Assembly (NCBI GenBank): GCA_002338505.1
Contig: DDIK01000165.1
Location: forward strand, 1 to 36,742
Direction of reading: 5' to 3'
From: Bacteriovorax sp. UBA1852
GTDB taxonomy: Bacteria; Bdellovibrionota; Bacteriovoracia; Bacteriovoracales; Bacteriovoracaceae
Length of the DNA: 36,742 bases
Below, piece by piece: positions 7,680-19,000 of the stretch. Made by a program: the position numbers and the translations under genes. The notes under the pieces are model-generated. The model did not search any database. It was given only the letters and a program-made list of their open reading frames with translations, and was not told the DNA's origin. Position 1 is the stretch's first letter. Every line of letters starts with the position of its first letter.

Positions 7680-9154
7680 GAGATACCAGGAAGTGGATCT
7701 CTTTTGTTACCAAGACTCATAATATCAGGGTGAGACTTTGAGTACTTTGTTCCGGTATAGTCTCCATAGCCAACGACACCATTCTTTTCCCATCTCGTGT
7801 AAGGAACTCCGAAAGAATCCATGATCGTTGTGAGAACTTGGTTGTATGGATGTCCTACTGGTCGATACCATCTTCCATTTTTGTGAGTGTTAGAGTTTCT
7901 ATAATCAATATACATACCAGTCTTAAAGTAACTATTAACATTTCCAAAAAGTACGCAAGGTACATCTACTCGAATATGATTTGCATCATTGCCTGATTGA
8001 GATGAGTTTCCTTGATTCCCAATTTCGTTAGACATGAATACTAACGTGTTTTCAAGAAATGACTTTCCTGGGTTGTAGGGATCCTCTCCTTGTAGTGATA
8101 CAAGAAAGTCTGCAATGAAGTCATGATGCCACTTATGCATATCTGCAAAAATTTTAACCGTATCTGCATTATTAGAGTGAGATACGCCATGGTGTTGCTT
8201 TCCATTGAAGTAATTACCGATTAATGTATCTGGATTAAAGTCTAAATTAATCTGTCTTGTTCGATCACATTTGATAGCTAGGCTCATGACTTTAAATGTT
8301 AGCTCGATCTTATCGGCTAGAGTTGTATAATTGTCGTTTGTTACATTCGTAGGTATTGAGCAACTATTTTTTGGGAATGCTTCATTGAGCTTTTTTTGTG
8401 TCTCAAATATCTCTTGAGCAAACTCATCTAATCTCTTCTTATCGTCTCTAGATATGCGTCTATTATTTTTAACACTATTAAAGTGCTCGAGAACTTTGTC
8501 TATAACGAGGTTATTGTTTTCAATCTGAATTTGACTGTCATTATTAGAAAAGTTAAAAAAGTCGTTGAAGACACTAAACGGATTATTGTAGGCTGGGAGG
8601 TTTTTTAGAGAACCATTTTCAAGTGTATATGAATAAGATTTTCTTTTTGAGCTCCAAGAATATTGAATGTTGAGTTGTTTTGCAAATGGGTCATTTTCAT
8701 AGAGTTTTTCTATAATCATTTGATCAATTGACTCATAAGCTGGATAAGATCCTGTGTTTTCTGGAAACTTTTTATAGTTCATCGCCGTAAGAATCGACTG
8801 GCTACCATGATCAGCATTTTTCTCCATGCCATTTATAGACTTTAAAATAAGCATCTGATTTCTAAGAGCATTATATTTCTCTCCAAAGCAGTATGATAGG
8901 TCTCCTTGAATCTTGCTAAGCTCAATCCCATGTGCTGTTGGTGCAAGCTTAGTGAGATCACTAAAGTTCAGATCAGGCCAAAATGCTATAGGAGCACCAT
9001 CTCGTCGAAGTATAGAAACAAATCTGTTAACACTATTTGAAGGAGATGCGCTTGCACTTTGAGATAATAATGAAGGTAGGAGAGGGATCGATAGTAGGAA
9101 ACCTCCTGCTCCGGTTAAGAATTGCCTTCTATTTGTTGTTATGATTTTTTTCAT
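7676..9154 (-). CDS. DUF1552 protein, Tat-exported
   Basis: The N-terminus has a twin-arginine signal (NRRQFLTGAGG at residues 8-18, then a hydrophobic LLSIPLLPSLL and a cleavable SASA). The mature region matches DUF1552. Recognisable stretches are RRDGAPIAFWPDLN, NADHGSQSILTAMNY, YPAYESIDQMI, RTRQINLDFNP, the HHGVSHSNN segment followed by KMHKWHHDFIADFL-like text, and VFMSNEIGNQGNSSQSGNDANHI near the C-terminus. The 492 residues are normal for the family. DUF1552 proteins are typically encoded next to DUF1592/1588/1585 cytochrome-like proteins in Planctomycetes and Myxococcota. The same pairing is seen here, with only 15 bases after the DUF1592 gene. The function is not established; a periplasmic or surface partner of the heme lipoprotein is an inference. 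AAGAGA lies a few bases before the ATG. Confidence 0.88.
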   Translation of the reverse strand: MKKIITTNRRQFLTGAGGFLLSIPLLPSLLSQSASASPSNSVNRFVSILRRDGAPIAFWPDLNFSDLTKLAPTAHGIELSKIQGDLSYCFGEKYNALRNQMLILKSINGMEKNADHGSQSILTAMNYKKFPENTGSYPAYESIDQMIIEKLYENDPFAKQLNIQYSWSSKRKSYSYTLENGSLKNLPAYNNPFSVFNDFFNFSNNDSQIQIENNNLVIDKVLEHFNSVKNNRRISRDDKKRLDEFAQEIFETQKKLNEAFPKNSCSIPTNVTNDNYTTLADKIELTFKVMSLAIKCDRTRQINLDFNPDTLIGNYFNGKQHHGVSHSNNADTVKIFADMHKWHHDFIADFLVSLQGEDPYNPGKSFLENTLVFMSNEIGNQGNSSQSGNDANHIRVDVPCVLFGNVNSYFKTGMYIDYRNSNTHKNGRWYRPVGHPYNQVLTTIMDSFGVPYTRWEKNGVVGYGDYTGTKYSKSHPDIMSLGNKRDPLPGIS

Positions 9155-9169
9155 ATTCAGTCTCTTTGG

Positions 9170-11116
9170 TTAATTATTAACCCTCTTTTTAAAAAATCGA
9201 TCGTTTAATATTTGTAACTTAAAAATTTCTAATAAACTTTTTCCACTTTTAACTTGTTTGTAGATATTGTCGACGTCACAACCATCATGACTGACGATAT
9301 TTCTTCCTTTTAAGAACTTTGTTAGCTTCTTTGAAAAGCATTGTTTTGCTTTATTTGATTCACTGATCTTTTGCGATAGTTCCACACCGTTGTTAACGGT
9401 ACTCTTATCTCCATAATAGATTAAGGGAACTGTTTTTGTGTCAATCTCTACACTGGCTACGAAGTTTGCGTTAGCATCGTATAGCTTTTCTTTCTCTATG
9501 CTTCTTCCAATTGGGTCGATATTTTCAAATGTAAAAGCCAGACCATTTATACTCTTGTGACATCCTATACAATTAGGACTTTCAACTAATTTTTCAAATT
9601 TTTGTCTAGAGTTTGAAGCGAATTCGTCGCCTGCTTTGGTTTCCGGCACATCAAAGTCAGCTGGTGGATCAGGTAGCTCATCACAAAGAATATTTCTTCT
9701 TATATACGCACCAAAGTGCATCGGGTGCTTCCAGTTAGAACCCGTAATATGCATTGCCGCTCTTGTTAGTATTCCAGAGCGAGTTTGATTTGGTAATTTT
9801 CGTGATTTCTCATCAGTTCCATAAATTTCAGAGATATCATTTAATCCATTTAAGTTTGTCCAGTTTGAAGTAAATAGATCTTCAAACTTACCATCACTTT
9901 CAAAAACTATTTGCTCAAGAAACCTATCGGCTTCTATCATGGCCCTTGGATACACTTGCGCAACTTCGCCTTTATCAAAATTTGGACTTAGGAAATGATT
10001 TGTATATGAATTTGGTACTTCTTTGTTTAGTTGAAACCATTCTTTATAAAACTTAAGGATCGTTTTCTTAGCTCTTTGATCAGAAGTCATTCTATCTAGT
10101 TGCTCTTTGAATTTACTTCTCTCAGTCAGTTCTCCTTTTGCGGCAGCCTCATAAAGCTCGTTGTCAGGTGAAGTCTGCCATAGAGTAAAACTTAGTTTAG
10201 AGGCAATTTCATAGTTGTTGAGAGTAAATGTATCGCCAATAAGTTTTCCTTGATTATTAAAAACAAAAAAGAAGTCTGGGTTAAGGAGCATCCCAAGCAT
10301 CAGTCCTTCCAGGGATTTTTTGATGTTTTGTTCATTTAGTGATTCAAATAAACTTTTGAAACTATTAATCTCATTAGCACTAAGAGGTCTTCTTAAAATC
10401 TTGAGTCCCCAATGAGATATTAATTCATTTATGCAGTCTCCTGTTATATCGTCTTTCTTTGAAGCTCCTAAATCATCGATGCAATTATTTTTGCCGATGA
10501 TTTTAGTTGCAGCTATAGGTGCAACTTTTTTCATAATGTGAAAGTATGATCTTATAAGAATGGCATTAATCTCAGTTTGAAATGTCGAAAACCCACTCTT
10601 TGAATCATTCTTTATTGAGCTTAGTTCTACTTGAACTTTATCAACTGCCTCTTGCCCAAATAAGTCTTTTATAACATTACTTAATTCAGTTGCTGATAAA
10701 ACTTTTGATTCTGTCTTAGGGACAGTTTCCTCATCAATGCACATCGGTTCTACTTCAGGCATGATAAAAGCAGATTCTGTTTCTATCTTTAAGGCTTTGG
10801 TAATCGCAATGAGTTCTTCTTCGCTTAATACTTTTAAGTGTGCCATCTCATCGACATCTTTAATCGCAGTTGATATTGAGTCCAATGTAGAGTCTAGTTT
10901 TGCAGAGTTATCAAGGACACCATGACAGCTCATGCAGTTCTTGTTGTAGCTCTTTATTCCATCAATACCAGAAATAGAGTCAGGTGAGCGGTTTCCGTTA
11001 TCAAAGTCAGATGCTGAAGAGTTTTCATCGAATAAGAGATCACTTTTCTCTTTAGGCATAGGAACGCATGAGATAGTCAAAAACAACTGAAATATGATTA
11101 ATATTTTCCAGAGCAT
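9170..11116 (-). CDS. DUF1592/DUF1588/DUF1585 c-type heme lipoprotein
   Basis: The protein begins with a lipoprotein signal (ILIIFQLFLTISC, lipid-modified C17). It carries a CxxCH heme motif at 61-65 (CMSCH) and a second at 516-520 (CIGCH). Between these lie the usual family blocks: CINELISHWGLKILRRPLS (DUF1595-like, about 230), LMLGMLLNPDFFF and EIASKLSFTLWQTSPDNEL (DUF1592, about 270-370), and RSGILTRAAMHITGSNWKHP with ILCDELPDPPADF (DUF1588). The CIGCHKSINGLAFTFENIDPIGR block begins DUF1585. Such proteins accompany DUF1552 proteins, as here. An anchored periplasmic or surface electron carrier is inferred; the substrate is unknown. The start is supported by GGAGA seven bases before the ATG. 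It is the first gene of a two-gene minus-strand operon. Confidence 0.88.
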   Translation of the reverse strand: MLWKILIIFQLFLTISCVPMPKEKSDLLFDENSSASDFDNGNRSPDSISGIDGIKSYNKNCMSCHGVLDNSAKLDSTLDSISTAIKDVDEMAHLKVLSEEELIAITKALKIETESAFIMPEVEPMCIDEETVPKTESKVLSATELSNVIKDLFGQEAVDKVQVELSSIKNDSKSGFSTFQTEINAILIRSYFHIMKKVAPIAATKIIGKNNCIDDLGASKKDDITGDCINELISHWGLKILRRPLSANEINSFKSLFESLNEQNIKKSLEGLMLGMLLNPDFFFVFNNQGKLIGDTFTLNNYEIASKLSFTLWQTSPDNELYEAAAKGELTERSKFKEQLDRMTSDQRAKKTILKFYKEWFQLNKEVPNSYTNHFLSPNFDKGEVAQVYPRAMIEADRFLEQIVFESDGKFEDLFTSNWTNLNGLNDISEIYGTDEKSRKLPNQTRSGILTRAAMHITGSNWKHPMHFGAYIRRNILCDELPDPPADFDVPETKAGDEFASNSRQKFEKLVESPNCIGCHKSINGLAFTFENIDPIGRSIEKEKLYDANANFVASVEIDTKTVPLIYYGDKSTVNNGVELSQKISESNKAKQCFSKKLTKFLKGRNIVSHDGCDVDNIYKQVKSGKSLLEIFKLQILNDRFFKKRVNN

Positions 11117-11362
11117 TTATCTTCTCCATTCGCGATATACTTAACAAGAATACAGTGTCTTATCGGCCAAGGTACTAAAATAATTAGTTTTACAGTAATT
11201 TTAGATGTTTACAGAGATCTCATTCTTGTTTTTCTTAAACTCTGTTACTCATCTTTTTGGCAGCTTAGAATAGTGAACAGTAAATAATACAAATCTTCAT
11301 CATTTTCTTGATTTTTCTAAATAGTTTTTAGATAGTGTTCGCCTCGATAATCTGGAGTGCGA

Positions 11363-12868
11363 ATGAAGAAGTTATTAGTTATTAGTGTTATCACCTCATC
11401 AGTGTTTGCTGGTGAATATCGCGGAAAGCTTGTTAAGGATGGCCAAAAGAATATGGCCGATATCGTTGTTGATTCACAGGTTCAAAGAGTTGAACTTAAA
11501 TACGCTAATAAGTATGAGAAATTCTTTGATAGAGTTCTTACGAACTCAAGCGCCTATAGCTTTGAGTTTGATGGTGAACTTGAAAACGGTAAATTAAAGA
11601 TTGATTATATGCCAAGAATTGTCGCTGGCACTGAAGATAGAATAGGTGTTCTTACAAGAGTTGGTGATGACTTTTATCTCGATGATCAAAGAGTTAAGTT
11701 TGGTAGATCAAAGCCAATATATGGTTTTCAATTCGATGATATTTCGAAGAATTACTTTGTAGGAAAAAAGGTCCATACTCAGGGACAAACTAAATCTGGT
11801 ATCTTTACTATCAATGCTATCGTTCCAGCTAACTTACTAAGCGCTTCTTCTGAAAAAAATGCGTATCCAGGCCCGAGTAAGTTTAAGAAAAATCCACTCA
11901 AGTATATTGTTAAAGAAATGCCAAAGACCGCGAGCTCACAAAGCCTCGTACCATTTAGAGGAACTTTAAGACACAGAGATAATTTCACTCCAAGACCTGG
12001 AGATGCTTTTTTTCTTGTGACTCTTTCTGGACGTCAAGGTGATGAGCCTGGAGCAGCAGCTGGTCATTATGCGATCGGAATGGGAACAGTACAAGATGAT
12101 ATGACTTTAAAAGGTGAGACTTTTAATTTCTATTTTGAAGGTGAAAAAGAAGTACTTGCTTCTAATACTGATCTTGTTAGCTACTATGGTCACCTTATCC
12201 AGGGCCAGGTTAATTATAGACCAACTTATACACTTATTTCTTACGGTCGATCAAAAGCCGAGCTTCTAGAAATTAGAAATCAGTATGAAGAAGAGCTTCA
12301 TCGTGTAAGAACGGTAAAGGGCCTTACTATTACACCATTTTATAATTGTACAACGACTTCAAATGATCTTGCGAAGAAATATGGAATCAAGGGAGATCAT
12401 GAATTTCTCATAAGTAACCTTCTTGATTATCAAACATATATTCCACTTTCAAGCAAGGCACCCGATAGTTATGCAGGTTCTGTTTCTCAATTAAGATATC
12501 TCTTAAAGAAAGATTCTGAGCACTATGTTCCAAGAGGGGCCTTTGAGTCTTTTGCTAAGGCAATGACAAGACAGTCAAAGAAGTTAAAGTTTCCTAAGAC
12601 AGATTATATTTTTCTCCCTCAAACTCCATCAAGTAGACCAATGGGTGGAATATCTTATGACGACGTTATCAAAGAAGGAAAGAAAATTGTCGATTTTAAA
12701 GAAGATCGTCTGGCTAGACTAGCTAAAGAAAAAGAAGCCCGTGACGTTCTTAAGGATCCTAGCTCAACTCAGCAGCAAAGAAATGCTGCCCGCGAGGTCT
12801 TGGCAAATGCTCCTACTGCAGAGGAAGACAAAGAGCAGATTGATGAGATTCTCTATTCTATTGATTGA
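11363..12868 (+). CDS. Secreted protein with possible DUF4105/Lnb-like (papain-fold) region
   Basis: A Sec signal (MKKLLVISVITSSVFA) precedes a protein of about 500 residues that I do not recognise as a whole. ATG 11363 has GGAG at 11354-11357; an in-frame GTG at 11357 overlaps that site and is rejected. The middle contains AGHYAIGMG (H235), then FNFYFEG, VNYRPTYTLISYGRSKAEL, EEELHRVR and YNCTTTSNDLAKKYG (C329). C329 is the only cysteine. The order His strand, a helix ending in EL-R, then an N-C-T-T-x-x-x-D motif resembles DUF4105/Lnb N-terminal domains, which have a permuted papain-like fold with His and Cys as catalytic pair. The N-terminal 180 residues are strand-rich, and the C-terminus (about 440-490) is a charged helix. 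The match is suggestive only. It is monocistronic, upstream of the giant lipoprotein gene. Confidence 0.5.
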   Translation: MKKLLVISVITSSVFAGEYRGKLVKDGQKNMADIVVDSQVQRVELKYANKYEKFFDRVLTNSSAYSFEFDGELENGKLKIDYMPRIVAGTEDRIGVLTRVGDDFYLDDQRVKFGRSKPIYGFQFDDISKNYFVGKKVHTQGQTKSGIFTINAIVPANLLSASSEKNAYPGPSKFKKNPLKYIVKEMPKTASSQSLVPFRGTLRHRDNFTPRPGDAFFLVTLSGRQGDEPGAAAGHYAIGMGTVQDDMTLKGETFNFYFEGEKEVLASNTDLVSYYGHLIQGQVNYRPTYTLISYGRSKAELLEIRNQYEEELHRVRTVKGLTITPFYNCTTTSNDLAKKYGIKGDHEFLISNLLDYQTYIPLSSKAPDSYAGSVSQLRYLLKKDSEHYVPRGAFESFAKAMTRQSKKLKFPKTDYIFLPQTPSSRPMGGISYDDVIKEGKKIVDFKEDRLARLAKEKEARDVLKDPSSTQQQRNAAREVLANAPTAEEDKEQIDEILYSID

Positions 12869-12965
12869 AGCTTAAGAGATTAACGACATAATATCAGTTA
12901 CTTAGTATGGTCGCCCGCATTTTCTGGCGTCCAAGTGATTCAATGCTATATGTATACTTGAGAAG

Positions 12966-12993
12966 TTGACTGTTAAATATTTGAAATTATAAG
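12966..12993 (+). promoter_or_regulatory. Predicted sigma70-type promoter of the giant lipoprotein gene
   Basis: TTGACT (12966-12971) and TATAAG (12988-12993) are separated by 16 bases. Transcription would begin near 13000, just before or at the ATG at 13003. That leaves no room for a leader there but gives a leader of about 57 bases to the TTG start at 13057. Confidence 0.55.
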
Positions 12994-13045
12994 AAAGTCT
13001 TAATGTCAAATATCGAATTCCCGATAAGAGCTACAATAGAAGAAT

Positions 13046-13059
13046 GGAAGGTTCTATTG
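13046..13059 (+). promoter_or_regulatory. Ribosome binding site and TTG start deciding the N-terminus of the giant lipoprotein
   Basis: GGAAGG at 13046-13051 is a good Shine-Dalgarno sequence, five bases before an in-frame TTG (13057-13059). Initiation there yields MFKVLIHLTFLYFVISC, a compact lipoprotein signal peptide. The ATG at 13003 has no purine-rich site upstream and would add 18 residues with acidic charge, unlike a signal peptide. Confidence 0.6.
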
Positions 13060-16000
13060 TTTAAAGTTCTTATACATCTCACATTTTTGTATTTTGTTAT
13101 ATCTTGTTCAGGGCCGAAGATTACTGCCGACTTTTTTAATAATACTATAGGCGGAAGTGATTCTGAAAATAATAATCTGACTGAATTTATTATTCAAATA
13201 GAGCAACATACTTCTCAGTATGACCCAACTAATAATTCTGAAATTGTTTTCTCTATTTCTTTCAATAGAGAAATTCAAAGAAACTCTTTTACGACTTCGG
13301 ACATTCAAAATAAGGGAACAGCTAGCGGAGTTATGTGGGAACTTGTAGATCTTGGAACAGAGAAGAACTTTACTCTAAAAGCTTCAGGCATGAGTGAAGG
13401 GACAGTTATTCCTTATGTCGCCATTGGTGAAGTCATTGAAAAAGATGGTACCGAGACAAATGTTGAAAGTGTCTCCATTGATAACTCTGTGACTTATGAT
13501 ACGACTGTCGTTGAGGTAGAAGTTGATAAGATCTCTGCTGATCCTTCAACATCACTTCCGATAGACTTTAGTATTTCTTTTAGTGAGCCTATCAACCTTT
13601 CAAGCTTTGAGCTTGGTGATTTAGTCCTTGCTGGAACATCTAGCGTAAGTGTCGCACAAATTATAAATACTGGCGATAATCAAAACTTTATCTACCGAGT
13701 GCTTTCAACGACAGGAACAGGCTCAATAGAGCTAAGTATGAATGGTATGACCGTTAACGATCTTGCAGGAAATCCAAATACTGCATCGAGTTTTATAGAT
13801 AAGGAAATAGTTTATTCAGGAGGAGGTTTAACAGCAGAGATCATTCACGCAAGAAATGAGAATGTTGGTAGCTGTAGTTTTACTCTTCAGCAAAGTACGA
13901 CTTCTAGTTTACCTGTCAATTTTAAGTTGTCTTTTTCTGAACCAATTGATGCTACAACATTAACTGTAAGCGATATCTTGCAAACGGGAACAGCTTCAAT
14001 TAATACATGGACAATAACTAGTTGTGGAGATGATAGAAATTTCTTAGTCGCTGCAACGGCCTCTTCTAGCATTGGAACTATCATTCCAAATATTGCTGCC
14101 GGAACAGTTAATATGCAAAGTGATGGCTCATCTCTCATTGATTTAGATGATAGCTCGTCTAGTGTGAAATATTTAGGTGCGAACGTTATCATCTGGAGTG
14201 GACTTGGGGGTGATGACAACTGGTCTACTGGAGCGAATTGGGTGGGAGGTACTGCGCCTGGAAGTTCTGATATTGCAATCTTTGATGACAGTTGTACAGA
14301 TTGTAATTCTATTGTTGATATCTCAACTTCTATTGCTGGACTGTACTTATTCACAGACTTTGTTGGAGTATTGTCTTTTACCGATAATCAAGATTTGCAA
14401 GTAGGCAGTGAGAACGTTTATATTTCTGGTGGAACTGTTAACGGTGCTTCAAATGAGTTTATAATTGAAAGCGACTTTATTTATTCTGCAGGAACTGTTA
14501 ATTGGAATGGAACACTATTTGTTTGCTCCTATCTTTGTCAAATCACCTCTAATGGTCTTAGTTATGAAAATGTCGAACTTCGAGTTGGAGGAAATCGTAA
14601 TGTCAACTTCATTGATGTTTTTGATGTCAATGGTAGTTTATCTCTTAATGGTACTTCAGCAAATAAAACGATCATAGGAGATACAATTCTGTTGGCGGGA
14701 GATCTTACCATTGCTGACTGGACTGGAGGTAGTGCAAAAATAACTTTGGATGGAACCTCTGTTCAAAACATAACCGGAACAACTGTAGATGGTTATATTG
14801 GTGAGTTTGAAATTGCATCTTCAAGTGTTGTAAATATTTCTAATGAACTCATTGTTGATGGAGACTTTACTTATACTTCAGGAACAGTAAATTGGCTAAG
14901 TGGTTCAAGCCTAAATATTCAAGGATTCGATGATCGAACTTTGACATCAAATGGACTTCAATATCAAAATGTAGAATTTACCATTGGTAGTAATCATAAC
15001 CTCACAATCGTTGATGAAATGAATATTGATAGTGAGTTACATCTCAATGGAGCTTCTGGAAGTATGACCTTTTCCGGTGCTGATATAAGGCTTGGAGGTG
15101 ATCTCGTTTCTACTAATTGGTCAGGTGGAGCTACGAAAATTGTCTTTGATGGAACTGGAGTACAAAATATAACAGGTACAAGTGCAGGTTCTCTAGGTGG
15201 TATTGAAATAGCCTCATCGGGTTCTATCAACTTTAATGGAGAGATCCTGCTTCAAGGAGATTTTACTTATTCTACAGGAACTGTAAGCTGGGACACTGCT
15301 AGTGAATTAGTTTTTACTAGAAATGCTTCTATAACTTCTAATGGTCTTGTCTATGAGAATGTTGAATTTGCTGCAGGAGGTATGTCTTCGATATCTCTTA
15401 ATGATGATATGGATATTGACGGTGCTCTCCACTTTAATGCATCTCCTGGTGGAGTCTCTATTAATGGCTCTGATATAGTTCTTGCGGGAGATCTAAATGT
15501 TGATGCTCTTAGCTCTGGTTCAACATCATTAAGTTTCAATGGCAATAGTGATCAATACATTCGTTATAATGGAGGAGTACTTCCTAGAGGGAACTTTAGT
15601 GTTAATAAAGTATCTGGAAGTATTATTCAGGTTGGAAATTTAAGTTTAAATGGTGCCGGACAAGACCTTCTTATTAATGATGGAGACTGGAGAACTTCTA
15701 GTTATGATCTCCAAATAAATGATCAGCTTTTAATTGGTGACGGGATAGGCTCATCAAACTCTGCAATACTCAACTCTGGGTGTGGTACTCTCACGTCCGG
15801 AAGTCAGACTGTCAATCCAGCAGATGGTTTGCTTCAAAATTCCGGGAGTAATCCAAATATTACAATAGATGATGTTTCAGAAGTCGAGGGAAATGATCTC
15901 GTTTTTACTATTAGTTTAAGTGAGCCGGTGTGTGGTAGTGCCACAAATATTTCCTATAGCACTACTAATGTCTCTACAAACGGATATGACCTAACAGTTA

Positions 16001-19000
16001 TTAGCGGTACTTTAACTATTCCTGCGGGGTCAGTGTCTAATACCTTAACTTTGCCCACTTTTGATGATGCTATCGTTGAAGGAGTAGAGACAGTTCGTAT
16101 CGAACTTGGCACCACTGATAATGGTGTTATTACTGATCAGTATGGCCTAGGCTTTATAACTGATAATGAATCTACTCCCTTTGTATGGACTGGGCTAGGT
16201 GTCGATGATAATTGGTCTAATACTGATAACTGGGCAAACAATACAGTACCAAACTTTGGCGATGTCGTCTTATTTGATGATTCATGTACAAATTGTGACT
16301 CTATCATCGATGGTACTCATTCTGTGGAAGGTATTATTTTGAGTTCTTCCTATACAGGCTCTCTCTCTATTCCATCTGGCCAAAAACTTGAAGTTGATGA
16401 TTCTGATACCGGCTTCATACATAGTGGTGGAGATTTCGATATTGATGGAGAACTTGATCTTATACGCTCAGCATATATTCAAGATGGAGGAACCTCTGAC
16501 TTTACAAATTCAACAGTCTTTATAAAAGGAACTGGAGGAGATATATCGCGCTTAAAGACCACGACTCCTTTATATAATTTAGTATTTACTAGAACTGGAA
16601 GCTCAACCAATTCTCGAACAAATGTAATTGATGAGGTGACGATTGAAAATGATCTCACATTCTCAACTCCTCAGGCATCACTAAACTCAGGGATCCTTGT
16701 CGCTTTAGGTGATGTCTATGCTAATGGTGTTGATTCATCAAGTGGAGGACTCTTAAGAATTGCGGGCTCAACAGATCAAGTTCTCTCAGGAGTTTCCGGT
16801 GGTGGTCTACCTTCTCTTGAAATAGCTTCTACTGGTGGTACAGTTTCAATTGTTGGTGACTTGAGAATTTCTCCTTATAGTAAGTTAATAAGAAGTTTTC
16901 TTTATACAAGTGGTAATACGGATTTTTCCAGCTCTCATATTATTTTCACCGGAGGAGGTGGTGATATCTATCCAGGTAATGTTAATTTTAATGACGTTAC
17001 GGTAGATAAAACAGGCAGCAGTGTAAATACAAGAACAGATCTTTATGGAACTATGAGAATTAATGGTGATCTCACTTTTAGTGGATCGAGGGGAAGAATA
17101 GAGAAAGGTGTTATTGAGTTAGCAGGAAATTTTACATCTAGCAATGACCGTCGATCTTCTGAGCTTCATTTTGTCGGAACAGGCGACCAGTTAATTACCT
17201 CACTGGGTTACCTCTCTGAAAGTAATGTCACTGTAAATAAGCCAAGTGGTTCAGTCATCCAAGCAAATAGTATTTCCTTGAGTGCTGGTGGACAAGATCT
17301 CTCTCTCGTCTCTGGTACGTGGGATATGAATGGCTTTGATTTTGATATTGCTGATGTCTTGACTCTAGAGTCTGGAACTTTACTTGATTCTAACTGTGGA
17401 AATCTTTCATACTCATCACTTGTAAACAATGGCGGAACTCTAAACGTTCTTGGTGCGACTCCGGTTAGTGTTTTTGATGCCAGTGCCATTGAAGGAAATA
17501 GTCTCTTTTTCAACTTTGCCATGACAAGATCCTGTCCTCAAGACTTAGTTTTTAATTATGAGCTTATCTCAAATAGCGCTACTCAGAATGTTGACTATAA
17601 TGACTTTTCAGGCACAGTAAAAGTTAACGCAGGAACATCTAAAGGTACGGTTGTTATACCAACAATAGATGATTCTCTTGTAGAGCAAAACGAGTCCGCA
17701 CTTCTAAGTCTTAAAAAAACTTTGAGTAATAATTATTCACCTAGTGCACAGGCATTAATAATAGACAATGATTCGGGTAGCGAAACTCCAATGAAAGTAG
17801 CAATTGGTGATAAGCATCTATGTATTCTTATGAGTAGTGGAGATGTGAAATGTTTAGGTGATAAGTCTTACGGAATATTAGGAAACGCAGATAATGGAGA
17901 CATTGGTCTTAGAGCGTCTGATATGGGATCAAATCTAGGTAGCGTCAACTTAGGGACTGGAAGTACAGCAATTCAATTATTTGGGGTAGATTATACATGT
18001 GCACTTCTTGATAATAATCAAGTGAAGTGTTTTGGGGTCCCAGATTCCAATTTGAGTTTTACTAATGTTGAAAGAGGTAAGTTTGCAAATACAATGGGCG
18101 ATAATCTCGAAGCGCTAAACCTTGGAGCAGGCTTCTCAATTACAAAAGCACGCGGCGGTGATGACTTTGCTTGCTTTTTAACAAGTGACAATCGATTGAA
18201 GTGCTGGGGAAGAGATAGTGATGGAAGACTTCTCAACGCTGAGTCTACAAGTTATGGATATAATCGAAAGACGAGAGGAAACTTTATCCCATTTCTAAAT
18301 TTTGGAACATCACGGACCGTTAATGATTTTGATCTCGGCTTCTATCATGGTTGTGCAATATTAGATAACTCAAAAATTAAATGCTGGGGTAATGGAAGTT
18401 TTGGAGCTTTAGGCTCTGCTGACACAGAGGATTTAGGAGATGACTTAAGTGAGATCGGTGATGGACTTCCTATTGTAGATCTTGGACTTAATTATATCGC
18501 AAAGAAAATCGCTCTAGGTCAAAATCATTCTTGTGCGATTGTTGATACTGATACTCATGGAACAAATGTTTTGAAATGTTGGGGCCTCGGACAACATGGA
18601 AGATTGGGTTATGGAAATGCAGATGATTTAGGTGATGAGAGTGGTGAAATGGGAGATGCCTTATTGCCTATTTATCTCGGTGCGGGCCGACATGCTATTG
18701 ATATATCTCTTGGAATGACCCATACATGTGCGCTTCTCGATAATGCCTCTGTTAAGTGCTGGGGGAATGGAAATAGCGGTAAGTTGGGTACTGAGAATGA
18801 TTCAGATATAGGAAATGGTGCTTTAGAGATGAACTCTTTAGGTGCTATTAATTTAGGAACCTCAAGAACTGCAAAAAAAATTGAGGCCTATGATAACCAT
18901 ACTTGTGTCATTTTAGATAATGATGAACTTAAGTGTTTTGGTAATAATGAGTACGGTCAACTTGGACAAGGGACAACAGACTCTAGTATTGGTGATCAGT

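Noticed and set aside
12909..12935. TGGTCGCC ... GGCGTCCA as a terminator after the 501-residue protein gene
   Set aside because: The stem is interrupted by a mismatch, has a 10-base loop and lacks a T-tract.
14185..17460. Internal DNA repeats of the giant gene as a mobile element or CRISPR-like array
   Set aside because: The repeats are protein-level, long, diverged and in frame; there are no short identical direct repeats with unique spacers.
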